NCBI GenBank assembly: GCA_032622095.1
Contig: CP136064.1
Span: 170,510,310-170,574,309 of the forward strand
Reading direction: 5' to 3'
From: Siphonodentalium dalli
Taxonomy: Eukaryota > Mollusca > Scaphopoda > Gadilida > Siphonodentaliidae
Length of the DNA stretch: 64,000 bases
The translations under genes and the position numbers were made by a program. Shown here piece after piece: positions 48,338 through 59,582 of this stretch. Every line of letters starts with the position of its first letter. The stretch's first letter is position 1. The notes beneath the pieces were generated by a model. It searched no databases, was not told the origin of the DNA, and worked only from the letters and a program-made list of their open reading frames with translations.

Positions 48338-48476
48338 GACTATAAAATTAAAAAGCGTCCTATTAGGTCCATGCAACATCCGGATCCCGGAACTACAATA
48401 GTTCACCTATAGGAAAATGATAGTGCCATAAATTCCCGGCTCGGGTGACACCCCGCCTCATCTGACGCCTAGCCTA
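48338..48476 (-). repeat. Right 139-bp terminal inverted repeat
   Basis: Inverse of 41740-41878, same length, with roughly a dozen or more differences, so the two ends have been diverging for some time. Confidence 0.85.
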
Positions 48477-48599
48477 ATATTGGTTTGTAAATAAATGATC
48501 AAATAATAACAATCACAAAATATTGGCCTATACTATTTAAGTATTTTAATAGGTAGATTCATGCTATAACACATTTTAGGTTGATATTCCTGTCCCTGA

Positions 48600-49610
48600 T
48601 GACCATTTGAGAAAAAGTTTGGTAATGACAGGATAAGGGATGTAGCCTGAAGGGTGTGGCGAAGGATTTAATCAGCAAAGTAGGGCTGCCACGATTTATC
48701 GCAATTCTGATGCATCGCTTTTTTAAATTCACAATGCAATGCATCGTATTGGGAGTGTGCGATGCGATGCAAAAAAATTCATATATGCAGAGTTACATGT
48801 ATCAATAGTTAGAAATTCAAACTCAAAACTTCCCATCTGGGCAGATCTGGGGACTGTATTAGCTACGGTATTATAGTCTACATCTAATACCTGGTCATGC
48901 ATTTTGGTCATTTTAGTTAGGTCTTGTAATTTACTTCAATGGATATGCTGAGGTGAAAACTGGTGAGAATATACATACTAAACATTCTTAAGTGGTTGAT
49001 CTAGTTTTCACAACAGTCAGTTGCCAAAAATTTGCATTGCATCGCATCATGATAGTAAAATACCGTTAAGGTCTGAATCGTTGCAACCCTAATGCAAAGG
49101 CCATGTTTTTTTTTACCACATTCGGACAAATTTGATGGCTCCCATCTAGTGGTCACCCAAAAGTTCCATATAAAGTTTGGTGACAATCGGACAAGAGATG
49201 TGGTCTGTAATGTGCAGCTATCGAAATTAAGAAACGGCAACTTTAATGCTTTGGCATGCTAGATTCAACATGTTGCTGTGTATGTTTCCCAATGACATTG
49301 CTCATTGTCATGGCCAATTTCAAGGACTTAGGGTGTGCCAAAGGATTTAGTCATGCAAAGAAAAAAATATCAAGATGGCCTGTTTTTCACTGAAAATCTT
49401 TCAAATTCGGTAGCTTCCATCTGGAGGTGATGCTAAACATAAGATGCCATATAGGGTGTACTGATCGTTTCAAATTAACGAATTACAAAAAAATAAGACG
49501 CTCTCATTTAGATGTCACCCCATAGATCCATATGAAGTTTGGTGATGATCTGATAAGATGTGATCTGTAGGGTGTGCTAAAGGAAATTCAACGGACGACA
49601 GTCGACTCAT
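48600..49610. repeat. CAAGATGGCTGC family repeats, interrupted
   Basis: Units with GGTGTGGCGAAGGATTTA, GCAAAGGCCATGTTTTT, CTCCCATCTAGTGGTCACCC and ATGAAGTTTGGTGATGATC. The first unit is split by the hAT-like insertion at 48681-49091. Confidence 0.65.
48681..49091. mobile_element. hAT-like MITE nested in a dispersed repeat
   Basis: Ends TAGGGCTGCCACGATTTATC and inverse of TAGGGTTGCAACGATTCAGA. Subterminal GATGCATCG/GCATTGCATCGCATC words. Flanks CAGCAAAG and ATGCAAAG, an 8-bp duplication with two changes. The host repeat reads TCATGCAAAG elsewhere, confirming the insertion site. Confidence 0.8.
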
Positions 49611-50340
49611 AGCAATATCTCAATGTTGACTTTGTCAAATTGAGCTAAAAAACAGCACTTGGTCAATCTGAAAATAGTGATCACCTGACAGGAAACACCA
49701 TTCAGTTGGTAGACCTAGCCCTAGTCAATAAACTTTTATGTAGAATGTACGGGGTTGGATATGAACTCCCCAGATCAGAATGTTCTTTTCTTCTGACAAC
49801 GAAAATGGAAAAGGCTTTAAGGGGGAGGTCAAGTGACCAATTTTGAATGGGGATTTCCATACAAATATCCGCAGCAAAAGTGAAATATGAAGCAGTTAAT
49901 AGCGGAACACAACCTAACACAAGTTCAAATAATGGGAAATGTAACAAATATGCATTAATGTTCAAACTATTACTATGCTAAGTTTGGGTCACTAATGAGT
50001 CTTTTATTGGTTGTTTTATATAAAACATGTTTTGTGTTCGGCATCGAAAAGCCTGACACAAATGACACGCCTATGTTCGGCATTCAGTCACTGGTAATTA
50101 ATTAACACACAGATCAAGACACCAAGTAGCAAATAATGTTCTTAATTAAAGTGCGTTTGTTATCATCTGATTTCTTTTTTTATCTGATTTTTTTTACTAA
50201 ATTGTCTGATATGCTGTGCCTTTTTGACACTTATTTGATATGACATGAATAAAAAGCATTTCTTATTTATATTTTTATGAACCATGAAAAATATATTTAC
50301 ATTCCATGTTCTTTATTTTAATATCCATGTAGTAAAATGT

Positions 50341-50760
50341 TAAAGTGGGAGTCACGTGACTGCGTTCTTGAAACCGACTTTTTGATGTTTGCTAGGGTTT
50401 ATTGATCTGGTTTCGCATGACTTTAATACCATTTTCGTCTGGCATGGCTTCTTGGCAATAAGCGCGATCACTGAGTCGTGGCCATATTGGATTCATCCAG
50501 CCCCCTTTCCGCGGTTTAAGTGCTACAGGTCAAAGTTCAATATATGGAACTTTCAAATATTCATGATTCATATATTGGAATTCATGAATATTCAAAAGGT
50601 CCATATATTGAATCAAAATTACATGTACCTTCTATCAATGGACGGTTTCGTTACGAGCCTAATTTTGCAACCATTAAATAATGGGAGCTCGTCCATGTCA
50701 AGAAGTTTGGAATGTCATGCAGCTAGCTTAATTCAGTGAACTACTTGCTGTTTGGTCCGA
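50341..50760. repeat. Dispersed repeat with ATATATTGAA / GGTTTCGTTACGAGCC
   Basis: Carries GGCCATATTGGATTCATCCA, AGTGCTACAGGTCAAAGTT, inverted CAATATATGGA...TCCATATATTG words and CTATCAATGGACGGTTTCG. The first part recurs at 63.91-64.0 kb and the last part at 55342-55400. Confidence 0.6.
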
Positions 50761-51354
50761 TGAGCTTCGAAAGCTAGACTTGCTTTCAGCGGAACTAATT
50801 ATCTGAGATGTGGAAGAAGCAAACATCATTAATTTTAAATAGGCTGGGATGGTGGTTCTGTTGGAATTTACTGGGCTGTATACTACAGAGTACCAAGTGC
50901 TCGGTGGGGTTTTTGCAGAATATTCGGGCGCCTACAGAGAGGGATGTCTGATGGTCTGTGATATACATTCCCCGAATTGTATTCACCATCTCAACAGGTG
51001 GAGAGAATTTAGGGAAGGGGAATGTGGCGGAACGCTCTTTATTGACTGACAGCACAGAATAAGATATCTGACGTATTGTAACGTAAGGATTCACACCACT
51101 ATCAGTGCTTTTGTGAGCTATAGTAGTGTCTCTGAGGTTGAACTTGTTTGTTATCGCTCATGTCCGTCTTATGGCAAACGACTTGCACCTGGATAGGGCC
51201 TACGGCCTTGTGTAGTCATTGGTGTATATATATATGGTGCTTTTTGTTTGCTCCGGGCACTAGGGTAGTGATAAAAGTGTATACATGTCTGTTATCTATT
51301 ATACATTTTGGAACTTCTGTCTGTACGTATGTACATGTACCGGTATGTATGTGT

Positions 51355-51645
51355 GTTATAGACTCGAAAACTGCTCGACCGATCCAACTCAAATTTGGTA
51401 TGTCGGCCTACTTTGATCTGGGGAACAATATGGGCAGGTCCAATTTCACGTGTGACCGTGTCCTTGACCTCGCTCATATACGCTCATAAATATAGGCATG
51501 TTTCTGGATCTTGATCGATCCGACTCAAATTTGGTATGTAGGCCTACTTTGATCCCGGGAACAATATGGGCAAGTCCAATTTCACGTCCGACCGTTTCCT
51601 TGACCGTGACCTTGCTCATATAGGATGAAGTCGGGCACATCAGCT
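51355..51645 (+). repeat. Two-unit ~136-bp tandem repeat
   Basis: CGACCGATCCAACTCAAATT... TTTGGTATGTCGGCCTACTT... CAATTTCACG is repeated at an offset of 136. The CTCGACCGATC...CAAATTTGGTA wording resembles the start of the 62.46-kb minisatellite. Confidence 0.65.
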
Positions 51646-53024
51646 AGTATATTATATAAATTAAATTAATATTGGAAAATTGGTTTCAGTTTCTGAAGGG
51701 TTAGGAATAACTATTGGATAATCGGAATAGGCCATTGGCCGATAATAGCCCATCGGATATTAATCGTACCTCGCAGTTGAACATCGGCTTTTACCGATTG
51801 TCAAAACAAACAAAAACATTCTAGTATCTAAGCACTATATGCCCGCTTTAATAAACGTACACAATACAACTGTAGTACTGAATGTAAAACGCAGTTGTAA
51901 CAACCTAAAAGAAGTTATTGGCATCGTCCAAACAGTCTGATATGATTATATATAAGCATGGCATTAATACACCTGCCGTGTAATATGAAGTTATTTATTC
52001 AATCGCGTGGACATGAATTAGATTCAAAGAAAGCTTTAAACAGCTGACCTCATTACAATGTACAGGTAGTTTCCTGTTGAGCATGTGTCATGCTGTGACA
52101 TCACATGCTATGTCAATAATTTGAAGCACGCACTGAATGAATCATTACAGTCGCAATCAGAACTGTCTTCAATAATGACCAACGTAAGGAGGGTGTAATT
52201 AGCTTTTTCGTCTGTAGGGGAAAATACATGTATGGTGAAGTAGTCCCAAATGATGGCCAAATCGCCATTGTTATAGTAATGCTCTCATTACAAGTTACGG
52301 CGTACTCAATGAAATATGCTTAGCTCCACGTTGAACTCGGAGGCGGTCTAGCGAAACAAAAATTGAGAAGGCGGAACTGTAAAAGCTTCCCAGTTATTAA
52401 AAGACAAAAGGTCTGACCAATGGGAATTTGGGAAATCTCAGACAAATATGACAGCAATTATTATCCATCAATCTAAATTTAGTTAATAATCATCGCCATT
52501 CCATAGATTGTCGCAACTTACAAGTATTCAATCAAGACTCTTATACCACAAGCAAGTGTTCCCCATAACTTGCATAAGGTAATAACATTACTCTTGAGTC
52601 GGCACCTTTGATGTATTTGTCAAAACAACTACCGTTATACATCAAAGGCAGCGCACAACTGACGTCGGTGGAAATACTTTCGCAAAAGTGTGTATATAGA
52701 TATTTTTATGTATTTGGCTTTGAAACTATACCGGGATATGGAGTGCAATGGGTGCATATACAGGGTTTCCGCCAGGCCGGCTGTGGGTCCGTACCACGGA
52801 CCCATTCCCCCCGTTGGTCGTTCCATGAAATCCCGCTCATACACAAATAAATGACGTTATTAAAAACTTATTCAGTCTTGTCTGTCTCGGCAGGCTAAAT
52901 ATGATATCTAACCTTATTTTCATTAATAGTGACCAAATGGAATCGACACAGTCCATCTTCAGAAAAAAACAAGAGCTACGCTGGGCGTGCAATATACGCC
53001 CTATCTTGGGTCGGCGGAAACTGG

Positions 53025-53890
53025 TAAAAAAAAGGGGCATAACTCTGGTAAAAATTGGCGGACGGAACTCAAATTTGAACTTGACCTGTGTTTTGGTGGG
53101 AGAAAGTAATATTCCAAATTATCATTGAATCCGATAAGCTCTAGTAAAGTTATCATCCGGACAACAAATTTCAGGGATTTTCTAAGTCAAATTACGTCAT
53201 AAGGGGCATAACTCCGGTGAAAATTGGCGGACGGAACCCAAATTCGAACTTGAACTGTCTTTTCCCCTAATAAACCCACATACCAAATTTGATTGAAATC
53301 GGTTCACTCCGGACAACAAATTTCAGGGATTTTCTAAGTCAAATTACGTAAAAAAAAAAGGGCCATAACTCTCGCAAAAAAATTCGGATTAAAACGAAAT
53401 TCGGACTTGAGCTGTATTTCGATATATGTAATCCACAAAAAAACGGGTTTTGCGTATAAATATTCCAAAATCGAGTTATCATCCGGAAACCAAAAAAACA
53501 TAAGAAAAAATGAATTTTCTGAGTCGAAAAAGGGGCATAACTCTGCCAAAAATGGTCGGACAGAACCCAAGTTCGAACTTGACCTGTGTTTTGGTGGGAG
53601 AAAGTAATATACCAAATTTGGATTCATTCCGATAAACTATACTAAAGTTATCATCCGGACAACAAATTTCAAGGATTTTCTAAGTCAAAAAACGTCAAAT
53701 AAGGGGCATAACTCCGGTGAAAATTGGCGGGCGGAACCCAAATTCGAACTTGAACTTACTTTTCGGCTAATAAACCCACATACCAAATTTTATTAAATTT
53801 GGTTCACTCTAAAGTTATCATCTGGAAACCAGGTTAACGGACGGACGCCCGGACGGACAGACCAATACTATAATACGGCCGTTTTTTCAA
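53025..53890 (+). repeat. AAGGGGCATAACTC array, five units
   Basis: Units start AAAAGGGGCATAACTC (or GGGCCATAACTC) at about 53030, 53200, 53355, 53528 and 53700. Each carries AAATTGGCGGACGGAACCCA, CGAACTTGACCTG, TACCAAATTTG and GTTATCATCCGGA, and the array ends in GGACGGACGCCCGGACGGAC. Unit length about 165-175 bases. Confidence 0.8.
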
Positions 53891-54243
53891 ACGGGCGTAT
53901 AAAAATAACAGCATGTACAAACCATAAATAGTGACACCCCACAAATAGTTCCACGGGATTCCCCCACGTGATTGGTGGGGGATTCCCTATCAGGGGAGAT
54001 ATCATTGGTTCAATTTACTTCAGAGTATGGGAACGTGGATCATAATAACTGCCTCATTTATTATCTTGACGTGAATATTGACGAGGCGTTTGGACTAATT
54101 TATTCATCATTATTCCAACTTGTATAAAACATGTGTATAATTTGAGTCATGAGGAAACCCACAAATATCGTATCATTTATAGTAATATAAAATTGTGACT
54201 TGGCTTACTGTTGTTTTAGGGCAATGGATCGTTAATTTAATGG

Positions 54244-54630
54244 TTGCCTCATTGTCGCGAACTGAAGCATGAAAACGCTTGGGCTAATGGTGATCATCAT
54301 AAAAGAATCTTTGTGCAACATACACAAGTTCGCGTTAATGCCCCATTAAAGAATAACAAGCTGACCATGCATCCCCTCATTCAGAGTAAGAGTTTGTCTA
54401 ATGCTCGTTCCCGGGCTGGCTTAGATAATCATTCCGATGTGACGTCATACAGTAGAAGTTTGCAGACACGTGCAGTTAACTGTGTTACAATAACAGAGAT
54501 AATCAAAGCTATTATACCGCAGTCAATGAATATTATGCACATGTCCACAATTATTAGTCAGGTCAAGGACGCCAAATGTTTTGCTGCTCTTTTGCAGTTG
54601 AATTATCAGATACTAATACATATAATTTGA
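54244..54630 (+). pseudogene. Decayed hAT transposase segment
   Basis: Nucleotide text here (CATTCCGATGTGACGT, ATAATCAAAGCTATTATACC, CAGGTCAAGGACGCC) matches the inverse of 56760-56960, the region just after the BED finger in the neighbouring hAT element. The two are related but decayed copies of one transposase. No catalytic core is visible. Confidence 0.55.
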
Positions 54631-54767
54631 TATAAATGTGTGAGACAGGGAATAAAATAAAGACACGCAGACACAGTGAGAATGGGTTTGTTTATTTCTT
54701 TTTTTTATATATCGGATTTATCATCTTTTTAGATTTAGTTTGCGCAGACATTTTGTCTTGTTGGCAG

Positions 54768-54935
54768 GGATGGGGTAATTGTAATTTGTAATTGTAATTG
54801 ATTGTAATTAATTACATTTTTTCAAGTAATTGCATGTAATTGAGTTTATTCTCAATTACATGTAATTGCAATTGTAATTGGTTAGGATGTAATTGTAATT
54901 AGGGTCTAATTTCAATTACTTCAAAATCACAGATA
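54768..54935. repeat. GTAATTGTAATT-rich repeat (MITE remnant)
   Basis: Starts CAGGGATGGGGTAATTGTAA and consists of alternating GTAATT/AATTAC words that can pair internally (axis near 54845). Resembles the 5' part of hAT-type MITEs; the right terminus is not found. Confidence 0.5.
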
Positions 54936-55916
54936 CTTGTTGTTGCTGCTTACCTGCGATCGCCGTTAGTTTCTCAAAATCCTGATGAAAAATGCACCTC
55001 ATGACATACCGATCCATAAATCGCAGGAAGTTTTTAATAAGGGAATTTGGGTTAGAAAGTTGCGACTTACATGTATACATCGGCCGGTACGGTAAATGGC
55101 GAAATTACAGATAAATCGGTATTTATATATTTAATTATTTACTGGGTTTCCCCCATAGAGGCTACCGGACCCATTCCCCCGACCCCTAGCGGAAACCCTG
55201 GTATATAGGTCCAATGGGAACAAACGCACAATATGTATATAATTTATAAACATCGGAATCGGAAATTGGCAGATTGTGCCTCCAGTTATCGGAAATTGGT
55301 CCGATGGGCTTTTTCATTATCGGAACATCACTAGGAATAACCTTCTATCAATGAACGGTTTCGTTACGAGCCAAAATTTGGAACCGTTAATCCCGCCATC
55401 AAATAAAATCATTTATCACAGAATGTGTCTGTTTGACTCTTGGTTCCGGCGATGCTATATACTATAATACTATATATATACCATATATACATGTATACCA
55501 TATATACATGTTTACATACATTGTATATATGTTTTCTAAACACATGTATAGATACACAATTTATGTGAGTTTAGTCTATAGATCGTGATCATACCCATTT
55601 CCACTGAACATACAATCATTGCTTTACTGGTAGAGTTGGGCGGTTTTGATTTTTTACGTTCGGTTTCGGTTTCGGTTTTTTTGGGAGAAAAAACCTCGGT
55701 TTCGGTTCGGTTTTCGGTTTTTTTTACTAGATAGTGAAATTATACTGAAATACATACAATTTGAGTATATACTTTCAAAGTAACCGTAATTAGAGTCAAT
55801 AATGTCCCAATAACGTTGAATATTTGAGGAAGGAACTGCGATCACCGGTAAACAACGGGACAAAATGCCGACGCAAAATGAATCCAATGCGATAAGATCA
55901 TAAAGATGATACATAT

Positions 55917-56084
55917 GTGTTATATACACAATGTGTTTGTAACGATTCATGTATCGCGACGAGGCAAGTTTTCGTGGCCATATAGCGACGAGGCGACCTT
56001 GGTCGCCGAGTCGCTATATGGACACGAAAACTAGCCCGAGTCGCGATACATGAATCGTTACAAACACATTGTGTATATAACACA
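55917..56084. repeat. 168-bp near-perfect palindrome
   Basis: Arms of about 80 bases (TGTGTTATATACACAATGTG ... GCCATATAGCGACGAGGCGA and inverse) with the axis near 56001. It is a self-contained foldback inside the hAT element. Confidence 0.75.
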
Positions 56085-56763
56085 TTTATCTACCATTGGT
56101 GTGACAGAATCCACCGCACAAATTACATTTCAGGAGTTTCTTAAATGCCAAAACTGTTGAATTTGTGTCCGATGATTCGCTTTCTTGAGTAATTTCTCCC
56201 AACCTGCAAAGGTATCTGTGTCACGCGATTAGCTCGCTTTGCTAAATTCTCACAACCTGCCTGTGCGCGCGAATATGCCTAACGGAAATGTATTCAATGG
56301 ACACAATTTCTTACACTTATAATACATACTGAACACATACATATTAGTTCCCTTGTGATGTGTTATACCATAATACCCGTGATGGTTACCCGGTAGGCAA
56401 TCAAATCATGTTAAAACATTGGAACTATTTGTTAATAGTACGCAAGAATATACGTTGGAATGTCGTTTTGATTTTTCACGCGATTGATGTGACGTCAGTT
56501 CATTCATGATTTTGATCAGTCAACGACGTCACGAGCGCCTTGTATCGCAACTGCAGTAACGATACGGATGCTTTTATCGCCCATTCGTTATCGCCCATTG
56601 TATCAGGGAATTTCATAGGAAATGGTAGATAAAATTCGGTATTTAAAAAAATAAACACCCCCATCTTCACTGTTCAATGTTCATCCCTTTCTGACATGTT
56701 TAAAACATATTTGTCATATTATATGCATTATAGTATCTGAGAATTCAACCGCAAACAGCAAAT

Positions 56764-57157
56764 TCACAAACAGTGGGCGTCCTTGACCTGACTGTGTAAC
56801 AATTCTTGACACGTGCATGATTGACCCACATTCAATGACTGCGTTGTGATCGCTTTGATGTCTGTGATTGATGTTGCGACATAGTTTACAAGCTGCACAT
56901 GGTTTGCCCAGATTACGTCACATCGGAATGTCCAGACGATCAAAGTGTTCATACCATTTACTTGGTTTAGTTTTCGACTGTCGGGCCAGGTTGCTGGTAT
57001 TTGCATGCTCTGATACGTTTTTATGACATATTAAGCAGCGACATTTTTTGGAGTCGTCTCCAGTTAGACGCGTAAAATAACTCCAAACAGCAGCAAACAG
57101 GGCTTTTTGTTGAACACTGTTCGTTATTTTGTTCGGCCATGTTTTGAAAAAGTACAA
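56764..57157 (-). pseudogene. BED zinc-finger hAT transposase, N-terminal remnant
   Basis: The minus-strand frame reads ALFAAVWSYFTRLTGDDSK, then CRCLICHKN, ANTSNLAR and KPSKWYEHFD. VWxYF...CxxC...TSNL is the BED-finger pattern (family: DNA-binding N-terminus of hAT transposases). The expected H-x3-5-H pair after TSNLxR is missing, replaced by QSKTK, so the finger is broken. A second frame continues to 56764. The RNase-H core and dimerisation domain are absent. Confidence 0.7.
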
Positions 57158-57576
57158 AAACAGTCGCCTACGATATTATAACAACACATATCTGAGACGA
57201 AATGGACACATGTATTCCGATATAATATTGACCAGAGAGGACGATAATTTGATAACAATATCAACTAATAAGTACCTGGGGAGGTATAATAAGTCGATTT
57301 AAGTGAAAAATAAACATATAAAAAAAAAACGTAATGTCGGTTTGAGCAGAATCGCGTCGGTCGGTTTTCGGTTTATTGTCAAAAACCGAAACCGAGTTGT
57401 TTTCTCGGTTAACCGCCCATCACTATTTACTGGAGAGCCACAAAACTTTTGCTAAAGTACTACTACTAGAGTAAGTTAATATTGCCAGATTCGCTCATTT
57501 AAAAATTGAATCATAGCACCCCGTAACACATTTTTGATGCAGATATGCATTTTTTTGTTGCATTTGCAGCCTTGGA

Positions 57577-58783
57577 CAGGTCTGGCAAATGTGAGAATAC
57601 AGCTACAATAGCTGTATTCAGCTAACCTAGCTGTATTCAGCTATATATTATACTCTCAAACCGGCTGTTTTTCGATAATAAACTAGAAGCGCTAATTTGC
57701 GCATCAAAATTAGGCTACCCTATTCTCCGGCCACCCTCAACCAAATCAAAATCGTCGCTTGTGTTCTGACAAAGTGTTGCCTTTTGTCGGCACGGCGATG
57801 GTGATTATGTGTGAAAACTTACTACGGCGGTCGATGTCGGTCATAACGGTTAATAACTCTCTTATGCAATGCGGAATACCTTGAAAAATACATTAAATAC
57901 AATATTTATCACCGAAGATGGAACATCTTAATCATTCCCGGAAGTATCAATATGATGCTGCTAAAACGCAGTTTGGTTGGTGCGTTAAAACAGGTAAAAA
58001 GGGGAACATCTCTAGCCAGAGTTTAACCGAGCGAGTTCCACTCACTGCTTGAGCTGATTCTCTCCAAAAATACGGAAACGCATACTTGTATGTCGAATCG
58101 CGAAAATACAAATACCAATGTTATGTTTAGTAAGTTTTCACACATTATATATTTTCCCGCCAAAACAGATTGAATAGTTCTGACTCGCTAACGACCAGGA
58201 CTTCATGTTTGAAATACTTCAGAAATTATATAAGTCGCATTTTCATTTCAGTTGTCCCTACTAGTATGTTGTGCCATACATTTGCAATATGCTGCACAAT
58301 ATCTGTATATACAGTTATGAATAGTTACCAGTATCGCTCACAAACCGCTAGTGGTATGTAATTCTAAATGCTTGATATAGGTACACCATTCTAACGCCCC
58401 CTACCGGTTTAGCATCGGGAAGAAGTAAACGAGTGTTTGGGATGAATTTGATCTTTATTTTATAAGTTAGTTAATGAATGCATTTGCAGAAAATAGTCCC
58501 CAGAATATTTACTGACATCGACCACCGTAGTAAGTTTTCACACAAAATCAGAATTGCCGTGTCGACAAAAGGCAACACTTTGTCAGAACACAAGCGACGA
58601 TTTTGATTTGGTTGAGGGTGACCGGAGAATATGGTAGCCTAATTTTGATGCGCAAATTAGCGCTTCTAGTTTATTATCGAAAAACAGCCGGTTTGAGAGT
58701 ATAATATATAGCTGAATAGCAGAATACAGCTAGGTTAGTTGAATACAGCTATTGTAGCTGTATTCTCACATTTGCCAGACCTG
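57577..58783. mobile_element. 1.2-kb element with 265-bp TIRs and TTGGA duplication
   Basis: Ends CAGGTCTGGCAAATGTGAG and inverse. The arms (57577-57841, 58512-58783) carry AATACAGCTACAATAGCTGT, CGGCTGTTTTTCGATAATAA and GAAAACTTACTACGG. TTGGA flanks both sides (57572-57576, 58784-58788). The interior has no protein. Confidence 0.8.
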
Positions 58784-58884
58784 TTGGAAGTTGGAATCTT
58801 TGGATGAAACTTACTGACTGAAGTCTGTTGAGAGTATAATCTTCATACTAGGCTTGGTAGTTTTTACTAAAATTTTAGTACCGG

Positions 58885-58925
58885 TAGGCTATAGGCTAGC
58901 CTATAGGCTATAGCCTAGTATAGGA
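58885..58925. repeat. Short palindrome GGCTATAGGCTAGCCTATAG
   Basis: A 40-base self-complementary run of CTATAGGCTA words directly after the 1.2-kb element. Possibly a simple-repeat hairpin. Confidence 0.5.
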
Positions 58926-59582
58926 TAGCATTTAATAGCTGAATTCAGCTGGGGCAGCTAATTGGGGGAGCTAATTTCAGCTAAAGTTCACATTATTTGC
59001 ATTACCTGGCACGGTAGCTTTTTCAGAAAACCATGCGACAATGACCAATTGAAATATTAAAACTGCGCATGGAATTGGAAATAGTAAATGATACTAGGAA
59101 TCATGAGTAAATCTAGGTTATGTCGAAGTTACGCTACCTCACTCTTTACAGTGCATTTTCAAGAAATTGCGCACAAGTAAATCAACCAATGAACAGTTTT
59201 ATAAACAGATAAACTACTTATTTCTGTAAATGCGTTACTATATATACAGTTAGATTCGGCTTTGTAATCAAAACTAACCCTTTCTTAGTCGCAAAAACTT
59301 TGTGGGCAGATAAATTTCGGTAACAGCAAAAACGCGGAACGGAAACGGATTTGTAGCCTCTCCGAGAAGTACAAGTTGACCGGAACATGGAACGAATTAC
59401 GAAATTTTATTATCAGTATGAGTGGTCATTGCTTCAGTGTGCGTGAACGTTGCTCATTTGTTATATAAATGGCCATGTATCGATCGGAATGGCACATTGA
59501 GATATCCATCAACATCAACTCAGATAAATCTTGAAAATCGGACATATTTTCGCCCATGTTGCCCAGGGCATGCAAGTAGTAA

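Larger units (their letters stand above)
41740..48476 (+). mobile_element. 6.7-kb TIR transposon-like unit carrying an XPG/FEN-like nuclease gene
   Basis: Two 139-bp inverted repeats (41740-41878 and 48338-48476) bound the unit and start TAGGCGAGGTGTCAGATGAG / TAGGCTAGGCGTCAGATGAG. Similarity stops abruptly on the inner side. Possible 3-bp duplication ATA (41737-41739, 48477-48479), too short to be sure. Between the ends lies one long decayed plus-strand gene (42966-46625) and a later hAT-like insertion. I know of no named transposon superfamily with this combination, so the assignment as an autonomous element is inference from structure. Confidence 0.72.
52761..55200. mobile_element. hAT-like element (CAGGGTTTCCGC ends) nested in the previous one
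   Basis: CAGGGTTTCCGCCAGG at the left and CTAGCGGAAACCCTG at the right, both beside GGACCCATTCCCCC-type stems. Flanks TGCATATA and GTATATAG are only partly alike, so pairing of these two ends is likely but not certain. Confidence 0.5.
51712..55333. mobile_element. 3.6-kb hAT-like element with perfect 8-bp TSD
   Basis: GGAATAAC occurs at 51704-51711 and 55334-55341. The right end is the inverse of TAGTGATGTTCCGATAATG; the left end is damaged (TATTGGATAATCGG). Subterminal AAGCCCATCGGA / TAGCCCATCGGA words are inverted. The interior is filled by later insertions. Confidence 0.8.
55631..57425 (-). mobile_element. 1.8-kb hAT element with perfect 8-bp TSD
   Basis: TTTACTGG occurs at 55623-55630 and 57426-57433. 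Ends TAGAGTTGGGCGGTT and TAGTGATGGGCGGTT, followed by inverted CGGTTTCGGTTTT words. It contains a decayed BED-finger transposase on the minus strand and a 168-bp palindrome. Confidence 0.9.

Noticed and set aside
41740-48476. Polinton/Maverick or viral insertion
   Set aside because: No integrase, protein-primed polymerase, ATPase or capsid genes; only one gene family is present and the length is too short.
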